Source: Parasponia andersonii (Eukaryota > Streptophyta > Magnoliopsida > Rosales > Cannabaceae). Taken from it: a stretch of DNA of 64,000 nucleotides. The notes under the pieces were generated by a model. That model saw nothing but the letters and a program-made list of their open reading frames with translations. It was not told the origin of the DNA and ran no database searches. Numbering within the stretch: the first letter of the stretch is position 1; every line of letters starts with the position of its first letter. The translations under genes and the position numbers were made by a program. Of this stretch, positions 46,620-59,100 are shown in pieces. The stretch spans positions 101,287-165,286 of the forward strand of contig JXTB01000187.1 of NCBI GenBank assembly GCA_002914805.1. Reading direction: 5' to 3'.

Positions 46620-49600
46620 CCAACGATACTGCCACTAATAAGAAACCACTTACCAAGAAATAGCTCATCCCTTTTTTCTCTTGGTATATTTATGTAAGTA
46701 CTTTACTTTAATGTATACTAATTTTGTGTTATTAACTATTACATTCATCAAAACTTACTATTTTATCAATTAATGCCAATTTATTAGCTAAGAGCTGGTT
46801 TTTAAACCATTTAAGTTTGAACATTTTAGAGTTCATGGAATTGCGAAAATAAATTAACGAGAAATCATCATTACATAGTACTTATATTTTTTATTTTGGT
46901 GATATATACTCGGTATATTTTCATATATATATATATATATATACTAATTTTACTACTACAATGTATCATTTTTGGAGTTAAATTTACTAAGTTTATAAAC
47001 AAATTTTATTACGAGTAAAATGATATATACCAAACTTAAAGACTCAATTTTTAATTTTTTTTTTCTGTAAAAACTTGATAAGCGATACCAATCTTATATT
47101 AAAACAAAAAAAAAAATAACACGACTGCAAAGATATATATGTCAAAGTAGAGGCCACAAATTGGTACACATTAAAATATACCAAGTCGACTCTTTGATAT
47201 ACTAAGAGATAGAAAAAGATCTACTATTAAATAGTAATTTCCCACTGACTGTGGTAAAGAACAATAAATGAAGGCAAAAAAGGAAACTAAAATCTCTTAA
47301 TAACAAATGAACACCTGTAGAAAAGGCTCATTTATATATAAAATCATAAAATGGGATCATTTTACTAAACCAATGTTAAAAAAATAAAAAGGATCATACA
47401 CCTAAATTCTCTTTATTTTAAGGTCGATTATTATTAGTTGAGACCTCAGCTTCTTAAGTTTGTAAGGATGAGTATAAGTTGAGGCAACATAAACATGAGG
47501 AAATTAGGCTTAGCGACACTTTTGATGGTTGGTATTTTTGTTTGTGCTGTTTTGTTGCCTTTTCGTTTTTTTTTTGTTTTAATGGAAACCTACTGTCAAA
47601 CTATTTTCTTAGAAGTACTATCTATGTGTTAATTTGAGTGCTTAGTAGGGAAATGTCTATAGAAAACTTTGGGGCTGGGGATATGGGAGGAGAAGAAATG
47701 TCTATAAGTTTAGAATTTGAGAGGGGTATATTTTTAATTTAATTCATATGAAAATTTAAAGTACTCAAAAATTGAGCAAGGCATTTGTCGCTCTCAACTA
47801 TATATGATTCCCGCCCTTCTATACGTGTCCGCATATATTATTTATGAAGAAATTTGATTTTATATGCTGAAGTTTTAAAAAAATTGAGAAATCCTGGACT
47901 TTAAAAAATTGAAAAATCTCATAACTATTTAGAAAACTACCACTTTTAATATTTATAAAAATTCTCTTTTCACTAATTAATTAGGTACTTATGATACTTG
48001 GTCAAGTTATTGAGATAATCGGACTAGTTATTTTAAGTAACTTCTAATGACTTCAAGTAACTTTATTGATTATATCGAGTACTTTTAAAATATTAATTTC
48101 AAGAAAATGATACTTTTCTAAATATGGGCAAAAGGGGTATTTTTCTAAATAAATCCAGTATTTGTCTAAAGTTTCAAAGTATCAGGATTTTTCAATTGAG
48201 GAAATTTGATCTTTCATAGTAATTTTTCAAAAAAAATTAAAAAATCCTAAAGATTTGAAATTTTTTAAAAAATTCCAAATGTTAATTAGAAAAATATTAT
48301 TTTTAAAAGTATTTTAAAAAATGACATTTTTTAAACTAATGAGATAATTGAAGTAACTAATCATAACTGATTATCCCAAGTAACTAGATCGGTTACCCGA
48401 AGGAATCCAACTGGTTATCTTGAATATCATTAAAAAATACTAATTTTGAAAAAAAATTATTATATTTCTAAATATTTATTAAAAATATTATTTTTTAAAA
48501 TAATTTTCTAAAAATGATATTTTTCTAAATCAATCTCTGGAATTTGTCAAAAATTTAAGCTTCTCAATAATTTTTCAGTTCTTGGTACTTTAAGCTTGGA
48601 ATTTTGTAAGAAGCCTTTTTCAATTTTTTAGACTATGGAATTGGAAGAAGCCCTGCATTTATTGAATAGCTTTTTCTCTAGAATGATGTACAGTCACGTT
48701 ATATATTGTATTGACTGACACCTATCCTATTGAGAAACAACTCGGGCACGTGCGTAAGTGGCCATGAAAAATCCCCAAGTGGCATAAATAGGGCTCGACC
48801 GTATAAACCTCTTTTGCTCTTTCAAATCACAATTTACTATCCGAATGAGCTCTTTCGTTGATACGATCTTTCGACAAGGGCAATTTTGACGACTTAAATT
48901 CTTTTACAATTGAATCTTAGAATGTTTAGATCTAAAAGAGAACAATAAAAAATTAAAGAAAAACAACAAAGAAAAAAAAAAACTATATACAAAATGGATT
49001 TTGGTAAGACAAAACTCTAATGAAGATAAATATTTAGGAAATAAGAGATTCACACAAGTGGAAGGATTATTGAAAAAGAAAATTCAATTAAAAAATTAGG
49101 ATAATCTTACCGGCTTATTCTCTAATTAATGGGTAGAAATCAAGAAAGAAAGTTGAATAAAGGAAATAGACGATGTTTTTCATGAAGAGACGCTAGAGTT
49201 TTAATCTTTCAAAATCAAATCGGAAGCAACGGGTTCAACAAAATCAGGAAAGAAAAATAAACCAGACATTCTTAACTTGTCTAATCGAAATAGCCTTTGA
49301 AATTTAACATAGAAGCTACTTATTTACTGTTGATCAATAATGTGGAATTCACATTAATTTTCAATTTACTTTTGTTCCCCCCCTCCCCCCTAATTAATGA
49401 ATTTTCTCACTACCTATTTGCTTCAATATGAAAATGGAGATTCGTTATAACTAGCTTTCCTTAGATGTCGTGTCAGTAACACCCCGTGCCCTGGCCAAGG
49501 CTTGTATAGTTGCATGCATCACCCTGAACTAGAGGTATTAATGCCAAGGCACAATTTACAACTCTAGTCTCCTGTGACGTTAAATTTCCCTCATCCTCAC

Positions 49601-49800
49601 CCACGTAACCATTTTAGCCATATTACTTTCTCCTCGTTACTGGTTTTCCTACCCTTACTTGTCCTTGTAGTACACCGCCTTATTAATTTCTTCATTACAT
49701 ATAGCTTGCTTGACATATAAATGAGTACATTTTATAACGATACTTGATATATTACATATACGGATACATAGACACACATATATAGTTCAGTACAGTTAAC
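46620..49800. other. Non-coding spacer, presumed EIN3-like upstream region in the inverted block
   Basis: AT-rich, (AT)n at about 46924-46942, and no open frame or element recognised. If the block is re-inverted, this becomes the region between the gypsy element and the start of the EIN3-like gene. The last ~500 bp may therefore be its former promoter. A C-rich run CCCCCCCTCCCCCC sits at 49377-49390. Confidence 0.45.
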
Positions 49801-50400
49801 ATGGTGAAGTTCCTTAAAGAAATCGATCCTCTAGTCCTTGGAAGAGAAAAAAAAAGTAACAAAAGAAGAATTTGAAGAAGATTATGATTCTGAAGATATC
49901 AGTTATGATGAGCTCAAGAAGCGGATGTGGAGGGATAGGATGCGCATGGAAAAGCTTAAAAAGTTAAAAGTCAAATACCATTACTACTAATACTACTGAA
50001 GATCATGTTCATGATCAAGATCAGCTCGAAACGTCGTCGTTGTCTTCTTCATCGACAAGACTAGAAGAAACATATCGGAGGAAGAAGATGTTGAGAGCCC
50101 AAGACACCNCCGGAGATTCTAGAAGAGGCTGCTCTCCAAATGGATCCAACTTCTTATATGCATCTTCTTGAGCACTTGACAGAACTTTGGGGTCTCTATT
50201 CTCTCTGCCTTGATGCAGCATTGTATCCCACCACAGAGGAGATTTCGTCTAGATAAAGGGTTGCCCGCACCTTGGTGGCCTACTGGGAACGAGCTCTGGT
50301 GGGGCCAACAAGCGGTGTCTCAAGAACAAGGCCCGCCAACTTATAGGAAGCCCCGTGAGCTTAAAAAGCTTGGAATGTTAGTGTTTTGGTCGCTGTCGCT
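49801..50400 (+). pseudogene. EIN3-like (EIL) transcription factor, N-terminal part
   Basis: From ATG 49801: MVKFLKEIDPLVLG, then an A-run frameshift, then EIN3/EIL signature 1, YDELKKRMWRDRMRMEKLK. A stop, a second frameshift and RRKKMLRAQD follow. A single N (50109) replaces what should be the DNA-binding core (roughly 80-100 residues). After it come [18 protein letters not shown] and, in another frame, [31 protein letters not shown] and KPRELKK, all in EIL order. Homology ends near 50400, where SIRE gag starts. Together with 42952-43620 this is one former gene cut in two. Confidence 0.88.
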
Positions 50401-50419
50401 CTTGGAGCCGCCCTACAAC

Positions 50420-51245
50420 AAAGCAATGAGGAAGAAGAAAAATTCGCGGATAGTGAGCTAGAAGACATTGCCTTACTTACTAAAAGGTACAAGAAGTACT
50501 TAAATTTCAAAATGAAGAATTTCAAGAAAAACATCAAAGACAATGACTTCTGAGAGAAGAAAATGAAGGATGACCCCATCACTTGCTTTGAATGCAAAAA
50601 GCTAAGATATATGAAAAACGAATGTCCTTTGAGAAGAAAAATAAAGAAGAAGGTAATGAAGGCCACTTGGGATGATAGTGGAGAAGAAGAGTCAAATGGA
50701 GAAGAACAAGAAGTGCTTCATGGTAATAGAAAATAAGGTAAGCTCACTTGAACCTAAAAGTAAATTTCATGATGTTAGTGATACTAGTAGTGAGTTTAGT
50801 GATAGTGATTGTGATTTATCATGTGAAAACTTGTTGAGTGATTTCAATGATTTACACAAAAATTATGAAAAACTCATTTTCAAGAACAATGCTCTTAAAA
50901 AGGAAATTTTTAGTTTGTCAAAAATAGTTGAAAAGTTTACCAAAGAAAATGAAGTAAAATTAACTTGTAGTAGTTGTGATATTTTGTCAAAAAAAAAACG
51001 CTTCCTTAAATGACAAGATTTTTTACTTAACTAAAATTGTCCACAAATTTACAAATGGAAAGAAAAACTTTGACATGATACTTGGTGGACAAAAATGTGT
51101 TTTTAACAAAGGAGGTATTGGGTACAAATCTTCTATAAAACAAAAATATCTCAAGAACTATTTTGTGAAAACTAGTACAAGTGACACAAAGCACACTTGC
51201 AATTATTGCAATTAAGATGGACATACTAGTTCTTCATGTTTTGTA
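50420..51245 (+). pseudogene. SIRE-type gag C-terminal region
   Basis: Encodes an acidic/basic stretch (EDIALLTKRYKKYLNFKMKN) and a zinc knuckle CFECKKLRYMKNEC, in which the conserved His is Tyr. A coiled-coil-rich part (50672-51010, NALKKEIFSLSKIVEKF) follows. Near 51199-51240 is a second knuckle, CNYCN-stop-DGHTSSSC, with its spacing kept but a stop inside. The two-knuckle layout with a coiled coil between is typical of long SIRE gag proteins. Frameshifts at about 50735 and 51000. Confidence 0.8.
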
Positions 51246-51299
51246 AAGAAAAATGCATATTTTGATGGAAAACTAGCTTGGGTACCAAAAGAATCTAGA

Positions 51300-52920
51300 A
51301 CTAACACTCAAGGACCCAAATTAGTATAGGTACCAAAAATCAAAGTTTGATTCTTACTTGTAGGTATAAAAGAAGAAGAACTTTTGGTTCTTAGATAGTG
51401 GTTGCTCTAAACACATGACCGAAGACTACTCCTTGCTCTCATCATTCACAAAAAGAAGTGGATGACATATCACATTTGGAGACAATGCTAAAGGCAAGAT
51501 TTTGGGTATAGGTAACATTGGTACTACATCCTCACCCATTATAGAAAATGTTTTACTTATTGACAGTCTTAAACACAATTTGCTTAGTATAAGTCAACTT
51601 TGTGATAAAGGTTAGAGTCATTTTTTAGCCTTCCAAATGCTTGATTGAGGATACTTGTTCAAACGAAATTATTTTTGAAGGGGAAAGAAAAGACAATATT
51701 TACACTATTGATATTGAAAAATATTTTAGTCAAGATAAATATTTTTCGGCTTTAAAAGATGATTCTTGGCTTTGGCATAGAAGACTTGGACATGCTAGTA
51801 TGAATACTATTTTTAAGCTTTCAAAGAAAAACTTTGTTAGTGGTTTACCGAGTTTACTTTTTGAAAAAGACAAGGTGTGTGATGCATGCAAATTTGGAAA
51901 AAAAGTAAATACTCTTTTAGATCCAAAAACGTCATTACTACTTCTAGACCCATACAACTACTTTACATGGATCTATTTGGACCATCAAGAGTAGCTAGTC
52001 TTGGTAGAAAACATTATGCCTTTGTGATGGTTGATGATTTTTCAAGATTAACTTAGGTTCTATTTATTACTCATAAAAACGACGTTTTAAATGTACTTAC
52101 TATTTTTTGTAAGAAAGTACAAAATAAAAAAGGCTACGCCATCACATCTATCAAAAGTGATCATGGTGGTGAGTTCGAAAATGATGACATGGAAGCTTTT
52201 TGCTATAAAAATAGTTTTGATCATAATTTGTCTGCTCCTAGAACTCCACAACAAAATAGAGTTGTAGAAAGAAAGAATAGAACCTTACAATAAATAGCAC
52301 AAAGCATGCTAAATGAAAATGGTTTGCCAAAATATTTTTGGGCTGAAGCGGTAAGTACCGCTTTTTATATTGTGAATAGAGTTATGATAAGGCCAATCTT
52401 GAACAAGACACCTTATGAGCTTTGGAAAGGTAGAAAACCCAACATTAGTTATTTAAAAGTTTTTGGTTGTAAATGTTTTATTTTAAATACTAAAGATAAT
52501 TTGGGTAAATTTGATTCAAAGTCTGATGTTGGTATTTTTTTTGGATATTCTACTACTAGTAAAGCTTATAGAGTTTTTAACAAAAGAACTTTAATAGTAG
52601 AAGAATCTATGCATATTGTTTTTGATGAATCTAACACTCTCCATGAAGGGAGAAATATAGATGACAATAATGCTGTAGGTTTAGAACAAAGCTTAAATGA
52701 ATTAAATGTCAATGAAAGATCAAATAAAGAAAAGGACATCCAACTACAGCAAGACAAAAGTCTTAAGGAAGAAAGATGCGACAATGATAATATTTTAACT
52801 ATTCCTCAAGATTTAAAATTTAGTCATACCTATCCTTAAGACCAAATTCTAGGTGATCCCTTACAAGGTGTCACAACTAGAGCATCACTTAGAAATATTT
52901 GTAATAATCAACCTGAGACA
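51300..52920 (+). pseudogene. SIRE-type protease and integrase
   Basis: Protease has FWFLDSGCSKHMTED near 51380 and FGDNAKGKILGIGNIG. Integrase begins with a GAG-pre-integrase region (SWLWHRRLGHASMNTIFKLS, CDACKFGKK). The core has MVDDFSRLT, SIKSDHGGEFEND and TPQQNRVVERKNRTLQ, and then AEAVSTAFYIVNRV and SYLKVFGCKCFIL. It ends with GVTTRASLRNICNN at about 52910, the linker before RT in copia elements. RT does not follow. Stops at about 51348, 51477, 52056 and 52292 inactivate it. Confidence 0.9.
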
Positions 52921-53149
52921 GTTTTTACGGTCTTTTCTCCATGTTTTCTCTCATCCCTCTCACTTGAAACTCTTATCTCCTGAACAAAAACCCTAATCCT
53001 TTATCCCCTTTACTTCTAATCTTGATTTCTATGAGTTTTCACTCCAATTTCTTCAATATTTTATCCTTTCTCCCACTAAACCGGTTTTGCTCCTTCCAAT
53101 TTTGTGATCAATCTGTCTATTCTTTCTCTCTTTCTTGCGCAAATCCGTG

Positions 53150-54275
53150 ATGCCATTCAAAGCTCGTGCCAACAAGAGGTCAGGGAAGAATGTCATCAGA
53201 GAAGAAGATGAAAGAAGATCAAAATCAAGGTTTGACACTCCTCTTTTCACTAGTCCTAGAAATGTTGACGATTTCCAAAATAATTTTACTAAGAGGGCTT
53301 TAGTGAATGGAAGAAGTGTGGATTGGATAGCTATGGGAAAACTAGTAGGTTAGAGACATATATTTCATAGGATGGGTTGGGTTTCCTTTTCTAGCATTAA
53401 TGGATTTACTTACCCTAGGTTAGTAAAAGGTTTTTATGCTGTTATGAATCTAAAGAGTGAAGTTCATGGAATCACTTGTACTCTTAAAAGGAAGGTTATT
53501 GATATGAATGTGAGTGATCTTTATGCTATTCTAGAAATACCCAATGAAGGTGGTCGTCCAATTGATTTTATGGGAGATTTTGATGAGGTAACAACTTTGA
53601 AAAATCTAACTAGGGATGGCAATTATTGTCCAAATTTTACTACAAATCATTTGAATATTCATAGTAGACTCCTTCATTACTATATCACCTACAATATTCT
53701 TCCTTGTACTAGCCATAGAGAGATAGTCCATCCTCTTGATATTTTCCTGATTAACTCTATACTCATGGGAAAAGCTATAAATTTAGGACATATCCTTATG
53801 ACCCAAATGAGGAAAGCTGATTCTAAGAAGATGGGGTGTCTTCCTTATGGAATGGTGCTTACTCGAATCTTTGATCATTTTGAATTCCTCTTCATGATGA
53901 GTCCGTTAAGAAAAAACCAATGTCTCCTTACAATAGAACTGTCGTCGATCGCATGCATTGGTTCTTTAATGAGACTAACAGTACTTGGTCGTACAAGGGG
54001 CCTGAAAAGGCCGGTGATCCTAGTGTACCCATTAAGACTCATGATTATGGTGATAATGAGGAAGGTGACCCATCTACTGCTCGTACAACTCCTCCATTGT
54101 TTAACTTTAAAGAATCATTTTAACTTATGAATGCTCGCTTAGACACTCTTGTTATGGAGTTTAATGCATTCAAGGAAGATCATGGTAGGCAAATTCAAGC
54201 TCATCAAGACTCTCAACAAGCACAGTTTGATCACCTCTTTGCACACCAACAAGAGATGTGGAACTACATGCGTTA
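53150..54275 (+). pseudogene. Env-like / plant transposon-domain ORF downstream of SIRE integrase
   Basis: ATG 53150 starts PFKARANKRSGKNVIREED. After a stop at 53351 the frame continues RHIFHRMGWVSFSSINGFTY, VKGFYAVMNL and NVSDLYAILEIP, then a polar C-terminus with a coiled-coil end near 54150-54275 (AHQDSQQAQFDHLFAHQQEM). A frameshift lies near 53910. The pattern 'mid-protein Trp-Val block, FY.N/M, then L..IL.IP' is like proteins annotated as 'putative plant transposon protein' or 'envelope-like' in SIRE and Athila elements. Position between pol and the 3' LTR is the env-like position. Upstream sequence 52980-53149 looks like a 5' UTR with a telo-box AAACCCTAAT. Function unknown; no clear membrane segment is seen. 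Confidence 0.6.
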
Positions 54276-54744
54276 AGGACAAAATCCTCCTCCATCCTAG
54301 AGTCCATTTCTTGCTTATTTACTTATGCTTTGCCTATTATTTTATGATAAGTTAGTCTTTTATGGTGTGTTAGTATGCTATGTTTGGCATATTTTTGAAC
54401 TCTCTTTGTATGCCTTCTTAATGATGAAACCTTGTGTGAGACTTATATCTATCTTCGATTGTGATCTATTATTATCACTATGCTTATGAGACTTATGTAT
54501 GGTATTTCAATTTTTGGTGCTTTCAATTTTTTTGTTGATTTCAAAGGGGGAGAAAATATTCATGATTTTTGTTACTTAATGTATGCATATTTTGAGTTAA
54601 AAGGGGGGAGATTTCTTTAAAATTTCCATGTATATGTTGAGGGAGAGTTCTAAAAATAATGATAAGATCATGTATGCTAATTAAATTGTATCATTATTTT
54701 TTATCTCAAAAATCAATATTTGTCATCATAAAAAAGGGGGAGAT
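54276..54744 (+). other. SIRE 3' untranslated region and polypurine tracts
   Basis: Non-coding, with three purine-rich runs: AAAGGGGGAGAAAA near 54544, AAAGGGGGGAGA near 54600, and the terminal AAAAAAGGGGGAGAT abutting the LTR. Multiple G-rich tracts before the 3' LTR are a noted SIRE feature. Confidence 0.8.
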
Positions 54745-56148
54745 TGTTGACCTATGTGGCTTTCAATCTTATCTTATTTCGATAATAACAAATATATGAT
54801 TTAGTAACTAATAACTGGCTTGAGTTTGTAGTTATGAAGTTGAAAAAGAAATTAATAAAACTTAAGAAATGAAGTTCTCAAGAATAGAGCATCATTGATA
54901 AACCTCAAAAGATGAAGATGAATGTGATGAATCAAGATTCAAGACCAAGTCTAAATAGGTTAAAATTTATTTCCTAATCTTGTACTTGATTTATTGTATT
55001 GCACAAAATATTCTCTTTGATATGGCTCAAAAATCTTTCAAATGATTTTTCAAACAAATCTTCAAAGAATTAGCTAAACTTTAAATCCATTGATTGTTTG
55101 AAAATAAATATCATCTCTAATCTAGGTCAAATATTCTCTAAAGTACATTTTCTTTAAGTAAAAAATATTTTGGAAAAAGGAAGTTTTAAAAATGACCAAA
55201 TTAGTTCAAAGAAACAAAAAAACCCTTTGTTTCTGACTGATTTTGGTCGACCAGGCTTGGTCGACCAAAATAAATGCCGAAAATGGTCATTGGAGCAAAA
55301 CTTGCATTTCGGACTCCAACAGCTAGTTTTTTGATAGACCAAAAATATTTCTGGTCGATCAATATTCTGGTAGCAAGATACCAACGGTCGAAAACGACTA
55401 GTTTTTGAAGATGCCTTTAAATAGAGTCAAGTTTGATGACTTAGATGGAGAGAATGCGAACCTATATTGATACCCAATCAGTTTTTAAGTGCAAAAGCTT
55501 TTACTCAACTATAACTTTCAAATCTATTTGAGTCATTCCTAGAGCATCATTTGTGCATTATTTTCAAATCACCTAAGCTTATCTTATATTATTTCTTTGA
55601 GAGGTGATTCTTTGAGTGACTGTTCACTTGTATTTTCATAAAAACATTATTCAGAGGTGAGGTTGGTACCAGAATCATAAATAACCCGGTATAGGTAAGG
55701 TTGGTACCGGAATCATAAACAACCCGGTATAGGTGAGGTTGATATCAGATTTTAAACAATCCGTGGTCAGGCATAATAGAGTCGGATTCAAGACTATTGT
55801 AAAGGCATGAGTGTGCCTAAGAAAAAATCACTCCAGATTGTACAAGAGGTCGGTCAATCCCATAATCTTGACCCGATAGTGGAAAGCTCTAAGCAAGTTA
55901 CGGAGAGCCGGAGATGTAGGCAAACCATCATGTTTGTCAAATCTCGTAAAAATAGTGTTTGCATCTCTCTATCTCTATCTTTTTAATTTATTTACTTTGA
56001 TATTGTGCTTATTTATTTGCTATTTTTACTTTCCCCATTCATTATTTACTCAATCTTGTTACTTTATTCAAAAATTTTGTAAAAGTCTTAAAGACCCAAC
56101 TCACCCCTCATCTTGGGTTAGCTATTCTTAGGACAACATATTGAACAT
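54745..56148 (+). repeat. SIRE-type 3' LTR (1404 bp)
   Basis: Begins TGTTGACCTATGTGGC after the polypurine tract and ends TTAGGACAACA. It is followed by TATTG (56149-56153), the reverse complement of the CAATA next to the inverted 5' LTR at 44631-44635. It contains short repeats GTCGACCA (55245-55265) and AACCCGGTATAGGT (55685 and 55725). Confidence 0.92.
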
Positions 56149-59100
56149 CGCAAGAACATGAAAACTTTGAACTTCTGTAATGGTTTTTAGTATTGGCCAA
56201 TCCTAGATAGCCTTTACCTTATCTTGATCGACTTTGATTCTGTTAGAACTTACAACAAAGCCCAAGAAGACTAAGCTGCCAGTCATGAAGCTACATTTTT
56301 TTAGGTTGACGTACAACTGATACTTACGAAGTGCAATTAAAACTTCGGTCAAATGTTGTAGTTGTTCTTTCTCATTCTAACTGTAGACCAAAATTTCATC
56401 AAAATAAATGACAAAAAATTTTCCAATGAAGGGTTGGAATACCTGATTCATTAACCTCATGAAAGTACTCAGGGCATTGGACAGACTGAATGGCATAACT
56501 AACCACTCGTATAGTCCTTCATATGTTTTGAATACACTCTTCCATTCATCTCTAGGATGAATACGAATTTGATGGTATCCGCTCCGCAAATCAATCTTGG
56601 AAAAGAGATTTGATCCTCTCAATATATCAAGCATCTCATCCAATCATAGGATAGGAAATCGATATCGTACCGTAATCTTGTTGATGGCCCGACTATCAAT
56701 GCACATCCTCCAGGATCTGTCTTTCTTCGGTGTTAGGAGTGCCGGCACAGCCACAAGGCTCATACTTTCTCTAATCATCCCTTTCTTGAGGAAGTCTTGG
56801 ACTTATGTTTATAGGATCTCATTCTCCTTAGGACTCATGCAGTAGTGCGGTAAACTTGGTAGGCTTGCTCTAGGAACAAGATTAATCTGATGTTGAATAT
56901 TTTGTAGGGGTGGTAAGCTAGCAGGTAACTCCTCTGGAATGATATCTTCAAATTTAGATAATAATATTTGAACTTGTACAGGGATATTGGTAGGAGAATA
57001 TACCTCTTTAGATACAAAAAGAAGGTTGGTCCTGGTGAAGGTTGTTTGGTTATTTTGCAGTTTCATAGGAGCTAGAGTAATCTTTATATTATCCTTGTGG
57101 AAGCTGTATGTGTTAGCTTTACCATTATGTATAGTGTTTAAATCGAATTGCCACGGTTAACCAAGCAACATATGACAAGCATCCATATCAACAACATCAT
57201 ATAATACATCATCTTTGTATTTACCGATGGAGAAAGGAATTTGATATTGTTGTGTCACCTTTATTTCACCGACGTCCTTGATCCAGCTAATATGATGCGA
57301 GGCAGTGTGTTGTTAGGTTGGTAGTTAAAACTTGTCTACCATAGTCTGAGAACTATCAATGATAAGGTCACACATTCGTTGTTTAACCGTATAACGAGTA
57401 TTGAAAATGTTGTGTCGTTGTATGTCTTCTTCCTTTTTTGGTGTATATATCAATCATCTTATCACCAAGGAAATACCTTCATCTCCATAAATGACTTCCT
57501 CAGGTTCAACTTTATCTATGTACTCCTCATTCTCGAAATATGCTTCGTCCCCTTTGACATCGTCATCATGTGTGGTTAGATTAACGGGTCTGTTCTAATG
57601 ACATTGATTTGAATAGTGGCCTGTTTATACACAATGATAATATTTATTACCTCTCGGGACTGTATAAGGGTTGTTAGTATTATTGTTGACTATTTCTCTT
57701 TGTGATCGAGTGGTTGATTAGTTGTAAGAAAGAGTTGATCTTACTACTTCATCATGTGGTCTTGCTATGGTCTTCTCTTTGCTCAAATCAGATATTTGTG
57801 GAGGTGTAGAGGATTAAGAAGTTGTTGAATTACGATGTGCCCTTTTGTTGAGCTGAGTTTCAATTTTCCAAGCGAATTGAATTGTACTAGACAAAGTATT
57901 ATGAGATTGTTTGAATACCGTGTCTTGTATGTTTGCATGAAGTCTATCAATGAATCTAGAAATCTTTTGACTTTTAAATTTTCGAATGTCCACTCGGGCA
58001 ACTAGTCTATGAAACTCGGTTACGTATTCTTGTACTGTTTGGAATGCTTGTCGGCAATGTTGATATCGACTAAAAAGTACTTGTTCGTAATCTGGAGGTA
58101 GGAAGTGCTTGATCATCAATTGTTTCATCTACTACCAAGTGTGAACTTTGTTTCTCTCTTGCCAAATACATGTCGCTTGTAATTGATCCCACCAGGATAA
58201 CATGTCTCCTTTGAGTCGATAAGCCACTAATTTGACTTTCATATGTTTTGGAGTACCCTAATAATCAAATAACTTTTCTATTTCAGCTAGCCAATCAAGG
58301 AATTCTTCAATCATGAATAGATCATTAAATTGCGGAATCTCAATCTTTATGTAGTAGTCATTTTGTCGAGATCCTTAGTTGTTTTCGGGTGTGGCTGGTC
58401 CTTCATCGTCTTCACTAGAATCTTCACCTTGAAAAAGTTGATTTCGATGCCGCCTAAAATTTTCAAGAGGTTCAACTTCGTCACGTCTCCATCATTTATA
58501 ATTATTGTTTGTCTCCCAAGAAAATGTTGAGTCAAATTTGTAAGCATTGTCTCTAATTTTGCAATCTTCTATCAAGTGTATCCACTAACTCCTTTGTTGT
58601 AAACTCTTCTACAGCGGGATTTTGTTGGCCAGACTCTTCGTCTGACATCTTTTTTTTTACTTTTTTTTACTTTTTTTTAACTTTTTTTTTTTTGCTTTTA
58701 TAGAAAAGAAAATAGTAAAAATTTTTAAAAATAAAGAAAAATAGAGTTAATTTTTTTTTTTTACTTTTTTTAATTTTTTTTTTACTATTTAATTTTTTCT
58801 TGCTTTTATAGGAAAGTAAATAGTGCAAACTCTTAAGAGTAAAGAAAAAATACAACTCACAAAAATTTAAACAGTAAGAAAAAAATAAAGCTTACGAAAA
58901 TGTATATATTATCTTGTTAAAAGAATGAAGCAAATTCCCCAAGGAGGAAAACATGATATATGTCTTTGATATACGCCTCTTTTTTTTTTTTTTTTAAGAA
59001 ACAAAGATAGTATATGGAACCATTATATGTGTATGCGTGGTAAATAATTATTGTATGAAGGTGATGGTAAGGATTAGATAATGAAAGTGATGATGAAATA

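Larger units (their letters stand above)
50400..54744 (+). mobile_element. SIRE-type Ty1/copia internal region (5' truncated)
   Basis: Starts mid-gag at the junction with EIN3-like sequence and ends at the polypurine tract AAAAAAGGGGGAGAT (54730-54744), just before the LTR. Contents are gag C-terminal part, protease, integrase, no reverse transcriptase or RNase H, and an env-like ORF. The 5' LTR of the same insertion lies inverted at 43621-44630. Confidence 0.88.
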
